Below are positions 10,765 to 21,755 of a stretch of DNA of 64,000 bases, piece after piece. Under the pieces are notes generated by a model that saw only the letters and a program-made list of their open reading frames with translations, searched no databases and was not told where the DNA came from. Both the position numbers and the translations under genes were made by a program. Every line of letters begins with the position of its first letter. Position 1 is the stretch's first letter. Source of the stretch: Conoideocrella luteorostrata (lineage: Eukaryota; Ascomycota; Sordariomycetes; Hypocreales; Clavicipitaceae); assembly GCA_032433595.1 (NCBI GenBank), contig JASWJB010000115.1, forward strand, positions 1 to 64,000, read 5' to 3'.

Positions 10765-12958
10765 TCACTCTCTTCCAGGCTCAAAGTAATGCAGAACCAC
10801 CGGATCATGCGTTCTATTACCATACGCATCGCCACCATACTCCAAATATCCCGAAACATACGACGGCGGCGACTTGGTAATCTCCGAGGCGTTACCCATA
10901 ATCCACACAGTCTGCATACCCATAATCATGTGTTGGAGCGTGTGGCAATGTATCATCCAAACGCTGTTGAACAGTGTTAGCTACGCCGCCTCTACCATAT
11001 AAATCTCACTTTTCTCATATGGGAGCATTCAAGACTCACCCGGCATACTCTACTCTCAAACGCCACGCTCGCCATCCTTGATTCGTATATGCTGGACCCG
11101 GCGGAGTGGTGCCATTCGCGTACGAGTACAGCGTAGTTGTATCTCGAACCATGGGCTCCTTTCCATTCAGCTTCTTCTCATTTTCGACAGGATCGTACTC
11201 CCCAGGTCCAGATCCCAGGTCCCAGATGTGTCCACCATGAGCGTGCCAAGGGTGGGCGTCGTAGAATCCCGCCGTCCCAGGCTGGTTGTGCAGTACTATG
11301 TCGATAACCTCGCCGACCTTTGCTACGTAGACATTGCGATCTTGGTCATAACCTTTATTTGCAACCGCAACCTCAAAATTCGGAATCGCAGCGTCTCCTT
11401 GCTGGTAGACTTGAACTAAATAAGGAGACCCGTGCGCAATGCTGCTTCCATCTGGCTTGGGGAACAGAGTCTGATTGAGCTCTGTCCAGGTCCGATTATT
11501 TGGCGACCAGTAGGCTGGCAACGTTGGCGGGTTGCCTCCGATGAGGGCGTTGGTAATGTCAACCCTGCGAGCCACTTCAGAGGCGGGCGGGAAGTTCCCC
11601 TTCCTAAGAGGGTGCAGTTTGTATTCTAGCCAGTCTTGGGGTTGGGAGGGCAGAACAAGAGGCGGATTGGCTGGAGGTGAGAGTTTAGTTTGGTTCTTCC
11701 CGACATCTCCGCAGTCGTCATACTGAAGAACAGCGTAGCTGGTCGTCACAAGCGGTTGCAGGCGAGTCTCGAGCTGCACCCAGAACCTCTTCTTCCCCAA
11801 GCGCCGAATTTCTTCTTTAGACTTGGTCTTGAGCAAGAAATCGAATCGCTGTCCAGAATTCACCTCTATTCGGTCAGTACTGACCAACTCCGAATATCTC
11901 CCATCGGCCGCCATGACTTGTAGATTCTCGTGGCCCTCAAATCCCATTAAGATCAGTGCCAAGGCCGTTCCCCCGATAGCACGGAAGCGATAGGTTTTAC
12001 CGGGTTTGACGTGGAAAACTTCGGGGTGGCAGTCCGGATCTGGTCTGTTTGCAGGCGGCGTGGAGAATGGCGGCTGAGTTCCTGATTCTGTCGCGTTCAA
12101 GGCTGCAAAGCTTTTCCCATTGACCATAATTGCCTCGGGATAGCCCGACCTTTGGGTTTGTTAGTCTTGGAGCAGATATTTTATCCGCCAAATGCTTACC
12201 ATATATAGGTGCTCAGAGGCTGTGTGATTCCATGAATAATTTGATCGTCCGTTTTGTTGTATAGCTCTGTGAGAAGCACCAGCCGCTCTTCATCGTAAGA
12301 GTAAGGGGGTTCTGAATGTCGTTCTTCGATAATTAGAGCGCCAGCAGCAGACACGGCCTGGAACCCAACGTGAGAGTGATAGAAGTATGTCCCCGCTTCT
12401 CCAATATCCGGGTGGACTTCATAGTCGAAGAAATGCTTAGGCTAGGCGTAATCGTTAGTAGACAGCTACGGATTAAGATCGAATCATCAGTTCAATACGT
12501 ACTGCGATTGGCCACTGGCTGGCTATCGGCGTCCCATCAGAGAACGGTGCCACGGCTTGTGTCAAGCCATGCCAATGCTGCTGACATGTCAGTCGGCCGT
12601 ACTGCCGAATAGGTAATAGAGCTTGCAAACCTACCATTGTTAAATTTTCTTTATGCATGTCGTTGTATACTCTAATCCAAGTAGTCTGGTTTTCGTACAA
12701 AGTAATTGCCGGACCAGGTGTTGTTCCTGCGACTCAGTTAGCTACCGACTGCATGACCTTTCACGTCTTTTATTTCACCATCTTACCATTGACCACAACA
12801 GTGGTGCGCCACCGACACGCAATAGCTACATCTTCAATGGTCACTCGAAGGACGTAGTCGGGTTGAAATGTTGAGTTGTGAACGTGCAAGGTGCCAGCCC
12901 ATACCGTCTCGTAGAAGGCTAAAAACGCCAAACAGACTGAAAGCGCGCTGCGAAGCAT
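10765..12958 (-). CDS. multicopper oxidase (ascorbate-oxidase/laccase type), six exons
   Basis: Exons (5' to 3' on the minus strand) 12958-12787, 12726-12635, 12577-12503, 12441-12200, 12149-11040 and 10963-10765 join in frame to 629 residues. The third exon could start 3 nt earlier (a CAGCAG acceptor). Residues 1-21 are a signal peptide. All copper motifs are present: HWHG (89-92), HSH (135-137), HPWHAHGG (from 493) and HCHTLQHMIMGM (569-580). The axial position is methionine, as in ascorbate oxidases and some fungal laccase-like enzymes, which usually means a moderate redox potential. Three cupredoxin domains are expected at this length, and many N-glycosylation sites are visible. It should oxidise phenolic or similar substrates outside the cell while reducing oxygen to water. 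The substrate cannot be read from sequence. A Zn2Cys6 regulator lies 627 bp upstream on the same strand. Confidence 0.88.
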
Positions 12959-13584
12959 GATTCGGACTTTGAAAGCGTCTGCAATTTTGTTCTGTCTATC
13001 AGAAAGACAGTACAGAATAACCATGCTTTTAATGAAACATCCAGGCCATGCTGAGAGGAAACACGCTACAAAAAAGCTGCTTTGATTCGTCCGCGTATGC
13101 ATCGGGACGGATCCGGTAAGCAGATACAATTAAATAGAGCATTATTTTCGCCCTTACAGTCGCGCCACGAGCCGATCATGTACAACCAGCTGCGCTGAAA
13201 GCCGAAAACGCGAGATTACCGCTTACCAATCCGAAGTCACCTTGTCTTGTGTCAAGCTAGGCGACTCAGTTGACGGTCAACGGTCGCAGTCGAATCAGCC
13301 GCAAGACAACCGAGTACTGGATCTATAAGCTGTAAGAACAGCACGCGCAGCGTACACAGCTAGATCAAAACGCGCTTTAACCTCCATACAGCCTATATCG
13401 CATGATCGAGTGAACCCTCTGGGCCGCAAGCTTCTACGAGATTGACATTTCCGTGTCGGTTGATACAAGACATGTATTCCAACTATCTAGATTAAATAAT
13501 GACAGGCCAATTTCATCAACAGAACCATCACAGCTTTAGCTGTTACCGGACCAACTCAGTATGAAGCTAGCTTTGTGTAAATGA
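12959..13584. other. spacer between the oxidase promoter and the upstream regulator
   Basis: This 626-bp stretch is the promoter side of the multicopper oxidase and the 3' side of the Zn2Cys6 gene. No coding pattern is visible. Confidence 0.4.
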
Positions 13585-15987
13585 CTATTCATCGAATGGC
13601 GGCATTAAAAATCCCAAGATCGAGGCGTCAGATATTTCGGGAAGTGTGCCAAAACTTCCACTGCTACCAAAAAAGTTATTTATATCAGTCATGTCTTCCA
13701 ATGACGATGCGTACCCATTGAATGAAACATCTACCGATTGCTGAACTGTGCCATTCATACCGTCTACACTTGCATCTCGCCGCATAGTGAGGGGCGAGAC
13801 TGGTGGCCTCAATATTAGTCTCACTGGCTCCAGCAATATGAACAAAGCACGCATCGGAACTTACTTGGACCGTCCTGCAATTCTGACAAGTAGTTGATGT
13901 ACTTCACACACAATTGAACTAGAGAGTTGGTTTTGTCCAGTTTTTCGAGAGCTTCCGTGGCCATATGCAAGAATGAACGCCCAGATGCAACGACGGCATC
14001 TGTGTTTTGCATGCCTGCATGTCGGGCCCAAAGCATGCGACCGCACACCATGAGGGATGCCGTAAAAGCTAATGAGTTGAATACAATCAGTTGGGCATAT
14101 TAGTCAAGTGTCTACAATATGACGTACCGTAATACAATGTGAAGAACCACACGCCAAGGTTATTACCACCCGTGCTATCCGCCATCAATATGGAGTGGAT
14201 AATGGTGATGGTGGCTTCGGCCGACGCGATACATTCGTGCGCTTCTCCCATTGTCAACTGCGCTTTGTACGGCAGTTGCTCGCCGGACATCGCGTCATAC
14301 TTGGCTAAGTATCGCAATGTTGCACAGAGCAGTGGTCGGTGTACAAGTATATTGACATTATGATATCGCAGCGTGAGAATTGCCCGCAACTTGTTTATTG
14401 TCGAAGTTTGCGTCAAAATGGGTGAACCTGCTTTGCAAAGATGCAGGTAAGATGGCAATTCGGAGCCCCACCGTTGAAGTTCCTTTCTCATGTCCCCAGC
14501 GGCTTGTATGGCGGCAATCTCATCCTGGTCGAGGTCTCTCCTGCCAAGATTGCTATCATACTGTCTGGTGACCGAGAGGCCCATGATCCGATAGAGTCGA
14601 GCAGATATGCCGAGAAAATCGGTAGCGTACTCCGTTGCAGGTACATTTCCTTGCACATCCACGGTATGAGATAGTGGCCAGGGCTCGGGCATCGTCATCG
14701 TCATGTACTCCTCCGGCATTGCCGGCGGACGTCCAAATGTCACACTCAAAACCTTGTCTAGACAGTACATTGTAAGCCATGTGCGCCGGCGAGACTCTTG
14801 TTCTATCGGATCAATATTGGGCCCCGCATCATCGCAATGTAGTCCCAGTGCCATCGCAGTCCTGACCAATAGACCGTGTACGGTCCATGTCTGGATGGAC
14901 CTCTGGGTGCCTTGGAGATAAAGAACCACAAGCAGCAAGTAATGCACGATGTCAAGGTTGATGGTTCGTCTTGATGGAGCGCTGCAAAGTGCCACTGCTC
15001 GTGAGTAAAAGGTATATGCCTTCTCAAAACGCTTTTTGGGAGACGAAGTCCTGTCTCGATCCACATTGCTTGCCATAGCAAACATCATGTTCAAGACCCC
15101 GAGCCAGGTTCGACGGACTTTGCGAAATCCGGTTGCTTTGAAGTCATTGTACGTTTTCCAAAACGTCGGCTCGTGTGTAAAGGGGAAAAGTAATCCATAG
15201 ATGCCAAAGTAAATCCGCAACAACTCCTCTATTTCGTTTTCCGGTGGTAAGACAGATGTGGACACATCAACATGATTGTGCGTGTCAATGCCCAGCGGCG
15301 AGGGTTCCCCAGGAACCTCCATTACATGATTGTCCCATGAAGGTTCCTGTTGCGTAAAAGGCAGCCCTCCCCCTTGTTTTGTCCGCCACGCGGTTGAGAT
15401 AGCCCGCAGCAAGTATCGCACAAATGTAATATTGGACGACTGGCCAAAAAACGCTGAGGATCGCTCGTCGACAAATGTCATGGCCAGCCCGTCGGTTGGT
15501 GTATCGTCTGCGCCTGGGTCCTCAAGGCTCGACGCATCTACTTGAATACCGCCATCCTTCTCCATCCTTTGAGTCGACCCAGCTCCATGCCGAGCATTGG
15601 TGTGATGTCTGTCGCTTGGAGTGCATGTTGACAAGTGTCCAGTCAAGAGGTCCTCATGTCGCTGCAAGGCGCCTTCCACTACTTTGAGTCTCTCCTCTAG
15701 GTCTGAAACATAGTCTTTGCGCAATATCACATTGGTCGAGGAGTCGGATGGCTCATATTGGCATTCGAAGTTGAATTGACTGCATGTGGAACAGGTGGGC
15801 CTCTGACCGTCGCATCTGCCCTTCGTGTTAGGGCGGTTAATAAAACGCTCTAGCAACTGAAGAAGCTCTGGAGTCTCAAAACACACCTGGATTTACGAGT
15901 GCGGCAAGCATTGCACGCAAGTGCAATTCGTCGCCGTTTTGGTCCTCTGCCGGTAGTTTCTGATTCTTGATCCATTTGTGGTGCCAT
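13585..15987 (-). CDS. Zn2Cys6 transcription factor with fungal-specific TF domain, four exons
   Basis: Exons 15987-15887, 15815-14128, 14068-13865 and 13823-13585 join in frame to 743 residues. The first intron splits the zinc cluster; joining restores CX2CX6CX6CX2CX6C with cysteines at 25, 28, 35, 42, 45 and 52, preceded by a basic stretch (KRRR). A linker with a short coiled coil (DLEERLKVVEGAL) follows. The middle-homology domain starts near residue 210 (ELLRIYFGIYGLLFPFTHEPTFW ... HGLLVRTAMALGLHCD ... RRRTWLTMYCLDKVLSVTFGRPP). The last intron is only 41 nt, so that boundary is less certain. This is a nuclear DNA-binding regulator. Its neighbours, a multicopper oxidase downstream and a divergent cupin gene, are the obvious candidate targets, by inference only. 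Confidence 0.85.
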
Positions 15988-16759
15988 GTTGCATGTTGGC
16001 CGGGGACAAGATGGCAAGGCGGGGATGAAGCGGATAGAAAGTTAAATTGAGTTCTCACGGCAGTGCAGCTAGATGAAATGGGACACAGTAAATCTCAGGT
16101 CTAACTACGGAGTACTCCGTACTCCGTAACCTATTAGTTAATGCGCTGGTCCGGAGTGGGGTGTGCTAGCGCTACGCCATCCGGCCGCGAACCTCTTGAC
16201 CACTGTACGTATTGAACATGTTGCTCACAACACGTTCAACTACCACTATATAGGTTCTACTGCATGCATATGCTAGGCATAGCCCATACCATGACAAATA
16301 TATTATAAGGTTTTATATATACTTAATGTATATATAGCTGTTTTTTACTACTTACCTAATTAAGCAGGGTCTTACCCTACTCTAGGCCATCGCATTAATA
16401 CTGGACCCCCTAAATAAAACTAGCACGGCGTTTCCGGATTTGCCCCGATGCTCCCCGAGCCTGTTCTTGCAAAGCGTTATGACTATCTACCAGCCGCTTT
16501 TCTGCTCGGTTTTACGCAATAATCTTGAAAACGCCGAGACGCCAAGATGCGCGCAGCTTTGTCATCTCTTCCGGTTGATCCGTTGTTATTTCCAACAGAT
16601 TAGTCATGGTTCTTGTTTGAAGGCCCTGGCGTGAAATAGTCGACAAAATCTCATATTTCATTCTCTCCCATGGGTGCTCACCTCGATCGCAAATGCAATT
16701 GGCATCACAGTTCTTCTCTTGAGCTTCCTCTAGCGACTTTCCCTCTTCCAATTGGCACA
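15988..16759. other. divergent promoter region, regulator and cupin gene
   Basis: This 770-bp spacer lies between two start codons facing away from each other. It holds the palindromic repeat listed separately and a TA-rich stretch near 16300-16340. No coding frame is convincing. A CT-rich segment precedes the cupin start. Confidence 0.4.
16106..16128. repeat. TACGGAGTACTCCGTA palindrome with an extra half-site
   Basis: A perfect 16-bp palindrome at 16106-16121, followed directly by another CTCCGTA half-site. A related half-copy (TACGGAGTACT) occurs near 34595. I recall this motif as a recurrent short intergenic repeat in Pezizomycotina genomes. Its palindromic CGGAG halves also resemble a Zn2Cys6-type binding layout. 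Confidence 0.5.
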
Positions 16760-17434
16760 ATGGCTGGTATGTCGTTTGCTCCGCTGTCTTTCTTACGTGG
16801 TCGACAATCCATTCGTACTTCGAATTGGCACAACAATCCAGCTCTCATCCTCGACACGGGAAATCGAACCTTTGGCCTTGAATTCACTTATCGCGACGGA
16901 GCATTTTACAACTATCAGAAATATCCGGCCCACGATAACAAGTTACATCCAGACCAAACCCTATATCACCCTCCAGCGCATTACCATTTGTTTTCCGACG
17001 AGCATTTTTACATCGCCAGCGGAGCTGGAACATGGTACCTCTGGGACAAGAAAGTCCACCTGTCAAAAGGAGATAGCATCGTTATCCCACCCCGCACATG
17101 GCATTGGTTTGAAGGAGATGCCAGCACGCAAGATCCTTTAGTCATACATGTCAAGTATGACAAGGGCAAAGCCGCTATGGAGGAGCGTTTTTTCCGAAAC
17201 ACCTTGGGGTATCTTGCTGATTGCCACCGAGATCGGTCCTCACCCAGCGTGTTTCAGATGATGGTTTTCTTTCTCGGTATGGAAATGGCCCCAGGTATCA
17301 AAATGATCAGATCAGAGCGCCTGAATTTGGTGCTGAATACGCTGTTCATGTATGTCTTCGGGGGATTAGGGCTACTTATGGGATACCGCTTCTCATACAA
17401 AGAATATTATCAGCCGAGTAAGAAGACCGAATAG
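16760..17434 (+). CDS. cupin-domain protein with C-terminal membrane anchor
   Basis: An intronless frame of 224 residues if the ATG at 16760 is used; an in-frame ATG at 16670 would add 30 poorly conserved-looking residues. Counting from the earlier ATG, residues 100-150 form a cupin barrel: HYHLFSDEHFYIASGAGTWYL, matching cupin motif 1 with metal-binding His/Glu, and GDSIVIPPRTWHWFEG, matching motif 2 with the second histidine. Near the C-terminus one hydrophobic span (TLFMYVFGGLGLLMGYRF) could anchor it in a membrane. Similar cupins occur in fungal secondary-metabolite loci as isomerases, dioxygenases or accessory proteins, but no reaction can be assigned here. It is transcribed away from the adjacent Zn2Cys6 regulator. 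Confidence 0.75.
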   Translation: MAGMSFAPLSFLRGRQSIRTSNWHNNPALILDTGNRTFGLEFTYRDGAFYNYQKYPAHDNKLHPDQTLYHPPAHYHLFSDEHFYIASGAGTWYLWDKKVHLSKGDSIVIPPRTWHWFEGDASTQDPLVIHVKYDKGKAAMEERFFRNTLGYLADCHRDRSSPSVFQMMVFFLGMEMAPGIKMIRSERLNLVLNTLFMYVFGGLGLLMGYRFSYKEYYQPSKKTE

Positions 17435-17795
17435 ATGATAGTGTATGAAATAGGTTACGAAAGCGAAAGGGTAGATTGCCATGTATTAAGTCCTAGAATA
17501 GGCTGTAACACTAAGATCATGATCATTTTGCAGTATATTCAGCGTTCTGTATACAAATCATGCGTAGGTTCATCCTCTATCGGTCGAGGGGAGGGGGGGA
17601 AGAAGCACCGCCCATCCTAAATTACGCCACTACAGTCAGGCTTGGGTCAATTCAAGAGGTTGCGGGTTGCGTCAGACGGTAGAACACTTTATTGGTTGAA
17701 CTAGCCGCTTCCAAAATATTTTCTGTCCTCCAGTTTGCGGCTTCACTAAGACAACTTCATGACCCTTGTTATGGCAGCATCCATTTAAAGAAAAT
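17435..17795. other. convergent 3' spacer
   Basis: 361 bp between the 3' ends of the cupin gene and the GTPase gene. Holds a G-run near 17590 and no coding frame. Confidence 0.4.
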
Positions 17796-20700
17796 TCATC
17801 CAACAGTTTGACCAACACGTCTCATGTCCGACTTATACTGTCCGATTTCCGACAAAACTCCCCGCAACTTCACCAGACGAGCGGAATCCGTAACTAGAGT
17901 TGCTTGTTGTTCATCAGCGTTCCTTCCGCCGAGAGTAGAATCAACGTCAGCTCTGATATGGCCTATGACGGCCATCATCATGTCCGACAGTTCTTGCTCG
18001 GTCTTTTGGATTGCGCAGTACATCCGGTCCGAGATCAAACCGCAGATAGCTGGGAAGAGCATGCCGTCCGTTATGCGACCTTGCACTATGCTCTTCTGTC
18101 GCATCGATTTTCCAGTCCCTGATGAGCCAAAAGTGTAAGCCAAATGCAGATTCTTGGATTACGCATGGAATTTTCAGAAAGAAGACTTGTTTCATGTAGC
18201 TATACCTCTTTGATCCGTCGCATTTCGGTACGCATCCTGCATTTGATCACGAATAAAGGACGTAAGGTTCGTTTCGGAAGCATATCGTCTCGTAAGACTA
18301 GATCATGCAGAGAGAGCGTAAGCTTAAAGGGTATGATAGAAGAAGTCCTGTCATTGGCACATACTTTACTTCGGTGGCGAAATTTTCCTTGGCCTGGTCA
18401 ACTCTGTATCGCACATTGTTGATCTGGGCGACCAGTGCATCTAAGACCAATGAACGAGGACGTTGTGATACCAAGCCTGTGGTAATAACACTTAGTTCTG
18501 TTTCCGGGACACATATGATACATCATGACTTACTCAAAAATACTGTTTGAAGATCTTCGAATACTTTGAGGAAGGAAGATTGTAAGCTGCCGAAGCATGC
18601 TGGTATCTCTGCTTCGACAATATTCCACGCAAACTCGAGTTCAGAACGCATTTTCCATATAATTTGAGCATTCCAATCTTCACGTTCCTTCTTATAAGTA
18701 CTGTGATTCCCGTAGTTACGACACCATGCATCGTATTGTGCTGTTTCTCGACCTATTATTAGCATGGAAACAGTGTAATGGTATCGCAAGGGAAAAGGTC
18801 TCACTGACACCAATGCCACTTAAATCGCACAGGTTAGCAGCTGGGTTACACTATGAATAGGTTTATTTGAGGCTCACCACTTGTGTATTCTGCCACTTCA
18901 ACCCCCGTGACGCGGCTTCCTTTTGCCATTTGTCGCCGAACGCTGCATGGGGATTAGCAAGATCATAAAGACTCTGAACCAAGTATAAGTAACCTACTAA
19001 ATAAATTCTGGATCTGTGAGTGATAATCGTCTCTCAACTCCGCCGTGAGTTGTTGAATTGCATGAGTTACTTCAGTGGACTATCGGGGATGTGAGTGAGT
19101 GGTACTGCTCCATTGGAAACAAGGATGGATTGGAACCACTAACCGTCTCGTTCAGTTTGGCGTGAATTTTGTTCTTCATAAGCTGAGTGGTAGCACGCTC
19201 TTCATCTCCGGTACATAGGCCACCAATCCTAATTTCTAGAGAAGTCAAGAGGCTCGGGATAGACGACGTTAAGAAGTGATTTGCCTCTTGCATCTGCGCG
19301 TCCGCGGTGATAGTGTGGCAAAATTTCCGGAGCTCTGGGATTCCACTTGCCATGATGAACTCCAAATTTCCGTTTCTTATGTGATCAGAATACATCTTAT
19401 TGGAAACACAAAATACATCAAGTGTTCGGTTGGGGACTTTAGATTCGTACTCTTTCTGCAGTCCCCGCTTAACGTGCTCATTTCGAGCCTCGATGAACAG
19501 CACCTTGCGCCTGTAAAGTCAAATTTTAGTTCAATCCTACACAACTGAATATGATAGTTTCAAATGTGTCATACCTTAGCTTTAAATGTTTTTTCTCTGG
19601 TGAGTTTCCAACCTGTCTTGCGGCCTCGATATCATTCTCAATCTTGTCACACACATCGGACCTTACCAAATTGTTGGGTCCACAGAACTCTTGCTTGGCG
19701 TTGTCGAGGTCAATTTCCTGTTCAAGGTCGTCAGCTTCGTTTTATTTTCACCCACAGCGTGGAAATTCACCTCTATTTTGGTGCATACCACCGCGACGCG
19801 CAACGCTTTGGCGCCTTCGTGCTCAAACTCCAATGGTACGTGACGTGATAGAACTGAGAATAAAGAGCTCTGAAGAGATTGGTCGGTAACAGCCCGAGAA
19901 ATATTTGCAACAATGAAAACAGTGTTAGATCTCATCAAGTAATCTTGCGTAGCCTTAACACGTGCAAGATTTGTGTCTTGCAAACCTGTGTTTTAAAGTC
20001 AGCTTGGTTGCAACAACAGTGTCACACGCTAGCTGATGTCATACCAGGTAAGTCGGCAAGCACAATTCCAGTCTTCAGTATCTGTGCGTTGATGTAGACA
20101 CTGTCCAAAGGTAAGTAAATGGCCCGTTTGGTAATTGAGTAGCATCTTACCGAATTGTCTTTGTAAATGGCCAATACTGGTCTCCTCTGAACGTTTTGGT
20201 CTTTTCGAAGCATTCTTGCGCAGTTGTTGCGGAACTTCTCCAGACACCATTTTCCACATTACCTGGCCATTTGATTTCACGTGTCCATTTGACCAACTTG
20301 TCTAGGATCTTTTCTTGTGCTCCACTTGAACCATCTTGGAGAAAATGCTCTGTGAGCTCCTTGTGATGCTTGAATGCTGTTTTGAATACAGACCAAGCTT
20401 GTCGGGCATCATTTTCACAATTTCTAAATTCCTCGCCACTCATGTCACTAGTGTCACCGTTATGGAATAGGCGGTATCTCCACAAATAGTCCGTTACAAC
20501 AGCCTCAATCTGAGAACTCGATAAGATCTCCACTTCAAGGACGATATTCTCTTTCTGGTTCCGTTGCTTTTGTCGGTACTCAGTGACAACCGAGGTACAA
20601 GCAGAGCCGGTATCTCCCTTTTCACTACATTAGCAACAGAGAAACAGCGTGGATATTATGTTGCTGGAGAGTTACCAACAGTTTTCGCAAGACAAGGGAA

Positions 20701-21755
20701 ATGGAGAAGCGAATTTATGAGACTACTTTTGCCTGAGGATGTAAGTATTGGCCGTTGCTGCTCTAACAATGCTTGTACATACCTTGTCCAGAGTCTCCTA
20801 GGATAGCTATTGTTCTCGTATTAGTCCCCTGAAATGAAGACAGGTTCTCCGCCTCGTTTACTAAAGCAAGAAGTTCCTGGTTCTGAGGCGAGGCGATGGA
20901 TTTAGTCAATTCTTTGGCAGCTTTGGCGATTTCAATGCCTCGCTGAATGGAGGTTTGAAAGGAGTTGCTAAAAAACACGTGATGTGGTGTCTCTTCATTC
21001 AGCACGTCATACGCCGTCGCAGTTTGTGCACCAGTCGTGGCAGATATACTTAGATCTGACTGGCTTCGATTGCGTGGAATCAGAACTGACTGCCCGGAAC
21101 TTGGTGTTTCTACAGACTGCGCAGCAATTTGGGGACTGAATGGATTCCTCAGCACGTCAGAGGATGTCTCAGGCAAGGACTTTCGGGAAGACTTGGCTTT
21201 CAACGCTGACGAAGGGCTTAGTCCTGGTGACGGAGGCAGCGAAAAATGAAACGTTTGTTGATCAGGCACCTGCCTCGGAGAGCCTACGGGCGTCACATTG
21301 TGCAGGCCACGGAAGTTTCCAAATCGATAGGGTGTTGATGGACCCGAAAGTGACGCATGCCCTGATGTGGCAGTTTGCGCTACTAGAGTATCACCGGTAG
21401 AAGGTGGAGGGTCAAAGTTGAACAAAAAGGCTGGAAGTGGGGTTGGTGACTGTCTGTTGTCAAAGACGTTCAACGGAGCTGATTGTCCTTGAACACCATC
21501 GCCAGAGTCCGAGAGAGCTTGGATTCCCGCAGCAGTTACCACGGCTGATCCAGATGTTTCTCCCACCACGAACCTGGGAGGAGAGGCTTTTGATCGAGAT
21601 TCAACTCCATCAAGAGCCTCATTCCATTCTTGTCCAAAGCGAAATACTGGCGCCGCGTCTGGTGATGTACCACTTTGAGACGGCCGGGAATTGTCTCCAG
21701 AACTTGTTGCAAGTGCGTCATCTGTTTGCTCAGCTTTGAACACAAATGCTGCCAT
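17796..21755 (-). CDS. large dynamin-type GTPase, nuclear GTPase SLIP-GC-like, about 15 exons
   Basis: Predicted exons: 21755-20783, 20732-20680, 20617-20151, 20100-20045, 19985-19771, 19717-19575, 19510-19144, 19079-18998, 18942-18878, 18850-18805, 18752-18534, 18476-18365, 18297-18206, 18118-17796, about 1,070 residues. Residues 1-300 are low-complexity Ser/Pro-rich with FxF motifs. The P-loop GDSGQGKSS (320-328) is split by the first intron. GDTGSACTSVVTEYR matches the switch I region, VLADLPGLQDTN is the DxxG loop and VVCTKIE is the NKxD-like loop. The order and the phrase 'DLPGLxDxNxARVxxTxxY' are those of SLIP-GC-type GTPases. The helical C-terminus ends GTGKSMRQKSIVQGRITDGMLF..., also family-like. 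The junction at 18851-18877 would need an abnormally short 27-nt intron and may hide an error. The partner and role in fungi are unknown. Confidence 0.8.
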
